A stretch of DNA of 17,190 bases from JADGOV01 sp040002735 (GTDB taxonomy: Bacteria; Actinomycetota; Actinomycetes; JADGOV01): assembly GCA_040002735.1 (NCBI GenBank), contig JBDUDX010000057.1, positions 1 to 17,190 of the forward strand, in the 5' to 3' direction. The translations under genes were made by a program, and so were the position numbers. Within the stretch, counting starts at the first letter, position 1; every line of letters begins with the position of its first letter. The notes under the pieces are model-generated. The model made no database searches. It was given only the letters and a program-made list of their open reading frames with translations, and was not told where the DNA came from. Below are positions 14,412 through 17,190 of the stretch, piece by piece.

Positions 14412-14678
14412 CTAAACGAGGGCCTGGTCGACGAAGCACCAACGCCAATCCTCACCCGGTTCGAAGGACCGCATCAGCGGGTGCTGGGTTGCCGAGAAGT
14501 GGGCGGTGGCATGCCGTTTCGGCGAGGAATCGCAGCAGCCGACGTGGCCGCAGCTGAGGCATTCCCGCAGGTGCACCCAGCGGCTGCCTTCCGCGATGCA
14601 GTCCGGACAGCCCTCGACGCTGTCCGGCTGAACATCGCGGATGGCATCGAGATGCGTACAAGCAGCTGAGTCAGCCAA
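14412..14678 (-). CDS. UBP-type zinc finger protein
   Basis: A protein of about 88 aa that is a single ZnF-UBP domain, as in the ubiquitin-binding finger of eukaryotic deubiquitinases, here in its small free-standing bacterial form. Ligand candidates are Cys7 and His9 in ACTHLDAI, Cys24 and Cys27 in VEGCPDC, Cys40 and Cys43 in RECLSCGHVGCC, Cys48/49, and His56, His60 and His66 in RHATAHFSATQHP. The end EPGEDWRWCFVDQALV matches the family. Role in bacteria is unknown. The start is inferred: TTG at 14678 with GAGGTGG about 9 nt upstream gives the normal length. The long in-frame extension upstream to 15236 has no similarity. It overlaps the end of the LamG fragment by 8 bases. Confidence 0.82.
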   Translation of the reverse strand: MADSAACTHLDAIRDVQPDSVEGCPDCIAEGSRWVHLRECLSCGHVGCCDSSPKRHATAHFSATQHPLMRSFEPGEDWRWCFVDQALV

Positions 14679-15018
14679 TTCGGAGCGCCACCTCGTCCAT
14701 GTCGCCGGTGTAGTAGTGCTCGCCGATGTTCTTGCCGCCGAGCTGGAGTGGGGCGGCGTTGGCGATGCTACCCAAGGTGGCGGCAACGGTGGCCTTGAGC
14801 ACTCCGTCGACGCTGATGGAAACCGACGTTGCGTTCCGGCGGCAGCTGACGGCATGCCAGCGTCCGTCGGCAATGTCGGCACTACTCGCCTTGACCACCA
14901 CCCCCTTGCGGGTGCTGTCCACGAAGGCGCACCGAGGCTTGCCGATGCCGCGCGTGAGAGCGCCGCCGATCTCGACCTTGTACTGACCGCCGGCCGCCGG
15001 CGAATGACCCTTCTGCAC
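14671..15018 (-). pseudogene. C-terminal fragment of a LamG-like (concanavalin A-fold) domain protein
   Basis: About 115 residues of a LamG-type jelly-roll domain, starting inside the domain at VQKGHSPAAGGQYKVEI and continuing with RGIGKPRCAFVDSTRKGVVV, IADGRWHAVSCRRN, VSISVDGVLKATVAATLGSI, APLQLGGKNIGEHYYTGDMD and EVALRIG to a TGA. In secreted actinobacterial proteins such domains follow a signal peptide and often Ig-like or hydrolase modules; here the first third of the domain and everything before it are missing. Immediately upstream, at 15018-15039, the sequence turns into the plus-strand ModC fragment. GTG 15018 is in frame but has no ribosome binding site. I treat it as a truncated gene. 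Confidence 0.7.
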
Positions 15019-15029
15019 TGCCGGGTCCG

Positions 15030-15296
15030 CAGGGGCCGGTTTTCGCCGCGATCCGTCCCGCCGCCGTGGCCGTCTACCGGACGCGCCCCGCGGGCAGCCC
15101 GCGAAACGTCTGGGCCGCCAGTGTGGCGGCCGTCGAGGCGGCCGGTGACCGGGTCCGACTTCAGGTGGGCGGCGCGCTGCCGATGGCGGTGGACCTGAGA
15201 CCTGACACCTGCTGCGGTCACCGAGCTCCAGCTCACCTCGGGCGCGGCCGTGTGGCTCGGGTCAAGGCCACCGACATTACGGTCTATCCGGTGTGA
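15030..15296 (+). pseudogene. modC: C-terminal (TOBE) remnant of molybdate ABC transporter ATPase ModC
   Basis: Plus-strand frames read the end of an actinobacterial ModC: GPVFAAIRPAAVAVYRTRPA, GSPRNVWAASVAAVEAAGDR and VRLQVGGALPMAVDLRP in one frame, then, after an extra base near 15203, PAAVTELQLTSGAAVW in a second, and after a missing base near 15257 the first frame resumes with RVKATDITVYPV and TGA 15294-15296. This is the TOBE-like domain that binds molybdate or regulates the transporter. The whole ATPase domain (Walker A, signature, Walker B; about 260 residues) is absent, as are modA and modB. With truncation and two compensating indels it cannot be functional. Confidence 0.78.
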
Positions 15297-15343
15297 CCTG
15301 CGGGCGACCGCAGACCGTGCGACCGCGATGGGATGATCTCCCG

Positions 15344-16882
15344 GTGAACAGCGTCGAATCGTTCGTTGCGGTCTCCGCCTGCAACGAGTTGGCGGCGGCT
15401 GCCGGCGTCCGACTCGCCGAGTTGGGCGGTAACGCGGTCGACGCCGCGCTCGCCGCCATTCTGGTGTCCCAGGTGAGCGAACCCGGCATGTGCGCCCTGG
15501 CGGGCGGGGCGTATCTCACCGTGGCGCCGGCCGGCGGCGAACCGATCACCGTCGACGGCGGCGTCGCGATGCCCGGGCTGGGCTTACCCGCAGAACGGTT
15601 CGGCCGGGCCGTGGAGGACATCGAAATGGCCTACGGCGGGGGCGTCACCGCCACGGTCGGGTACGGATCGGTGGCCACTCCGGGCGGGCTCGCCGCGTAC
15701 GCCGCCGCACACCTGCGCTTCGGCCGCGCGCCGTGGGCCGAGGTGCTGGCACCCGCCGTTGAGGTGGCCCGCGAGGGCTTCCCGCTGGGTCGGGCGTCCG
15801 CGTACTACCTGGCGTACAGCCACGACAGCATCTTCAGTCGCAGTGCGGACAGCCATGCGGCGCTGCACGACGGCGACGGAGCGCTGCTCGCGGAAGGTGC
15901 GCAGGTGCACATACCGCACCTGGCGGACACCCTGGAGTTGCTCGCCGAGCACGGCGCGGTGGCCTTCTATACCGGCGAGGTCGCGGAGCGGATCGTCGAG
16001 GACATGGCGGCGCACGACGGCTTGGTCACGGCCGAGGACCTGGCCCGGTACCGCCCGGCCCTGCGTACTTCGCTGGCCGTGACCGCGGGGGAGTGGCAAC
16101 TCGGCACGAATCCGCCACCGGCGATCGGTGGCGCTGCGTTAGCGGCGATGCTCACGCTTCTGGGGGGCCGCCCGTACGGCGCCTGGACGCCGGCCGACGT
16201 GGCCCACCTCATCGCCGTTCAGGATTTCGTCCTGCGGTACCGCCGGGACCGGCTGGATACCGCTGAAGATCGGGGAGCGGCCGCCGAGGAGTTGCTGGCC
16301 ATGGTGGCAGCCGGCGGGCCGATGCGCCTGGAGGCTCCCTCCACGCTCAACGTTTCGGTGGTGGACAGCGACGGCAACGCGTGCGCCGTCACCGCGTCCG
16401 ACGGGTACGGCTCCGGTGTCATGGTTCCCGGTACCGGGCTCTGGCTGAACAGCGCGCTCGGGGAGCCGGAGTTGAATCCGCATGGTTTGCATGCGCTGGC
16501 TCCGGGCAGCCGACTGGCTTCCAACATGGCGCCCACCGTGGGTCGGCGGCCCGACGGCGCGGTGCTCGCGGTCGGCTCGCCGGGTGCCGACCGGATCACC
16601 ACTGCGCTGCTGCAGGTGCTCGCCGGCTTCACTACCGGTGGGCTGTCCCTGGAGCAGGCGATCCGCTGGCCGCGGCTGCATGTGCGGCAGGGCGCCGAGG
16701 GCGCGATGGTCGAGCACGAGGAGGATCTCGTGCTGCCCGACACCGGGTTGCCGACCCGGGCGCACCATCCGCTCGCGATGTACTTCGGGGGCGTGGGAGC
16801 CGCACTGTTCGAGCCTGCCGGCGGGCTCACCGCGGCGGGCGACCCGAGGCGGGCGGCTGCGATCGCGGTGCGCGCCGACTGA
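15344..16882 (+). CDS. Gamma-glutamyltransferase family protein
   Basis: About 512 aa, an Ntn-hydrolase of the gamma-glutamyltranspeptidase family. Domain signs in order: SACNELAAAAGVRLAELGGN with AVDAALAAILVSQV, SEPGMCALAGGAYLTV, YGSVATPGGLAAYAAAHLRF, LAPAVEVAREGFP, VTAEDLARYRP, NPPPAIGGAAL, then the processing site region APSTLNVSVVDSDGNACAVT, where Thr334 aligns with the autocatalytic Thr of known enzymes. Later GLWLNSALGE, GSRLASNMAPT and LQVLAGFTTGGLSLEQAIRW are typical of the small subunit. There is no evident signal peptide, so it may be cytosolic, unlike secreted GGTs. GTG 15344 is chosen because homology starts a few residues later and GGGA lies upstream; GTG 15293 touches the ModC stop codon. 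It is followed after 34 bases by a PuuD-like gene. Confidence 0.87.
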   Translation: MNSVESFVAVSACNELAAAAGVRLAELGGNAVDAALAAILVSQVSEPGMCALAGGAYLTVAPAGGEPITVDGGVAMPGLGLPAERFGRAVEDIEMAYGGGVTATVGYGSVATPGGLAAYAAAHLRFGRAPWAEVLAPAVEVAREGFPLGRASAYYLAYSHDSIFSRSADSHAALHDGDGALLAEGAQVHIPHLADTLELLAEHGAVAFYTGEVAERIVEDMAAHDGLVTAEDLARYRPALRTSLAVTAGEWQLGTNPPPAIGGAALAAMLTLLGGRPYGAWTPADVAHLIAVQDFVLRYRRDRLDTAEDRGAAAEELLAMVAAGGPMRLEAPSTLNVSVVDSDGNACAVTASDGYGSGVMVPGTGLWLNSALGEPELNPHGLHALAPGSRLASNMAPTVGRRPDGAVLAVGSPGADRITTALLQVLAGFTTGGLSLEQAIRWPRLHVRQGAEGAMVEHEEDLVLPDTGLPTRAHHPLAMYFGGVGAALFEPAGGLTAAGDPRRAAAIAVRAD

Positions 16883-16916
16883 GTTCGGGCTACATGATGA
16901 CCGGATCCGGTGTGCC

Positions 16917-17190
16917 GTGCGTCCGGTGATCGGTGTGACCGCGTCCATCGAACCGGCCCGCTGGGGAGTGTGGGAGCTGGTCGCGACGCTCCTGCCCCAC
17001 CGCTACGTCGACCATCTGGTTGCGGCCGGCGGCCGGCCGGTCCTGCTGCCGCCGGATGGGGGGGATGATGCCGGCGAGCTGATCGAGCGGCTCGATGGGC
17101 TGGTACTCAGTGGCGGAGCCGACATCGACCCGGCACGATACGGCGCCGATCGGCACCCCGCGACAGTGGGTATCCGACCGGAACGCGACG
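16917..17190 (+). CDS. Gamma-glutamyl-GABA hydrolase (PuuD)-like peptidase C26, 5' part
   Basis: Only the first 91 codons lie in the window. The frame reads VRPVIGVTASIEPARWGVWE, HRYVDHLVAAGGRPVLLPPD, then LIERLDGLVLSGGADIDPAR and YGADRHP, the N-terminal half of a class I glutamine amidotransferase-like hydrolase of the PuuD type. GLVLSGGADIDP is the family's hallmark loop. The nucleophilic Cys and the His-Glu pair would lie beyond the window edge. Starts GTG 16917 and GTG 16926 are both possible; neither has a strong ribosome binding site. PuuD enzymes split gamma-glutamyl amides, which fits its place behind a gamma-glutamyltransferase family gene, probably as one operon. Confidence 0.85.
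   Translation, partial: MRPVIGVTASIEPARWGVWELVATLLPHRYVDHLVAAGGRPVLLPPDGGDDAGELIERLDGLVLSGGADIDPARYGADRHPATVGIRPERD

Noticed and set aside
14679..15236. Long minus-strand extension of the UBP zinc finger frame
   Set aside because: It is the out-of-frame shadow of the LamG and ModC fragments and is Ser/Arg/Pro-rich; the zinc finger is complete without it.

Overview
The window is high-GC DNA with strong G/C third-position bias, GTG/TTG starts, and families typical of soil and plant actinobacteria (DUF429, DUF1003, small UBP-type zinc finger, CX5R phosphatase with a WPD loop, actinobacterial ferric reductase/FMN-binding/ApbE cluster). The protein style suggests Micromonosporaceae, but genus is inference only. 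No rRNA, tRNA, CRISPR array or intact insertion sequence was seen.

Layout. 1-408: non-coding, with an 18-bp tandem repeat and a hairpin that could end the next gene. 409-1608 (-): exported TIGR03118-type beta-propeller. 1775-2035 (-): decayed luciferase-like flavin oxidoreductase. 2128-4968 (+): aldo/keto reductase, a frameshifted VOC/bleomycin-resistance-like protein, a small tyrosine phosphatase and a DUF429 protein. 4965-5366 (-): DUF1003 membrane protein. 5505-6110 (+): remnant of a hybrid histidine kinase (TM start joined to receiver domain, with an in-frame amber codon). 6207-7010 (+): HAD-IIA phosphatase, ending at a very strong hairpin shared with the convergent DoxX-like gene 7078-7647 (-). 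7822-9609 (-): SulP anion transporter with STAS domain. 9925-10611 (+): two small unrecognised genes. 10571-13349 (-): an electron-transfer operon: ferric reductase/FNR, FMN-binding protein with a flavinylation motif, and ApbE flavin transferase. 13483-14117 (+): conserved hypothetical with a C-terminal frameshift. 14118-14411: two identical 27-bp hairpins. 14412-15018 (-): UBP zinc finger and a LamG-domain fragment. 15030-15296 (+): tail of a molybdate transporter ATPase (ModC). 15344-16882 (+): gamma-glutamyltransferase family protein, followed by the 5' part of a PuuD-like peptidase C26 gene that runs off the window.

The most coherent system is the 10571-13349 operon. The membrane b-type cytochrome/FNR protein would carry electrons from NAD(P)H through FAD and heme to the outer membrane face. 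ApbE would attach FMN covalently to the SGAT motif of the exported FMN-binding protein, which would then accept those electrons. Two of its three cistrons are interrupted by apparent single-base deletions.

The second theme is gene damage. Four otherwise well conserved genes each lack one base (VOC, ApbE, reductase, 13483 hypothetical), while three or four other loci (LLM, hybrid kinase, LamG, ModC) are truly eroded or truncated. The first class may be sequencing indels; the second cannot be explained that way. All family assignments are by reading the translations; no database search was run.
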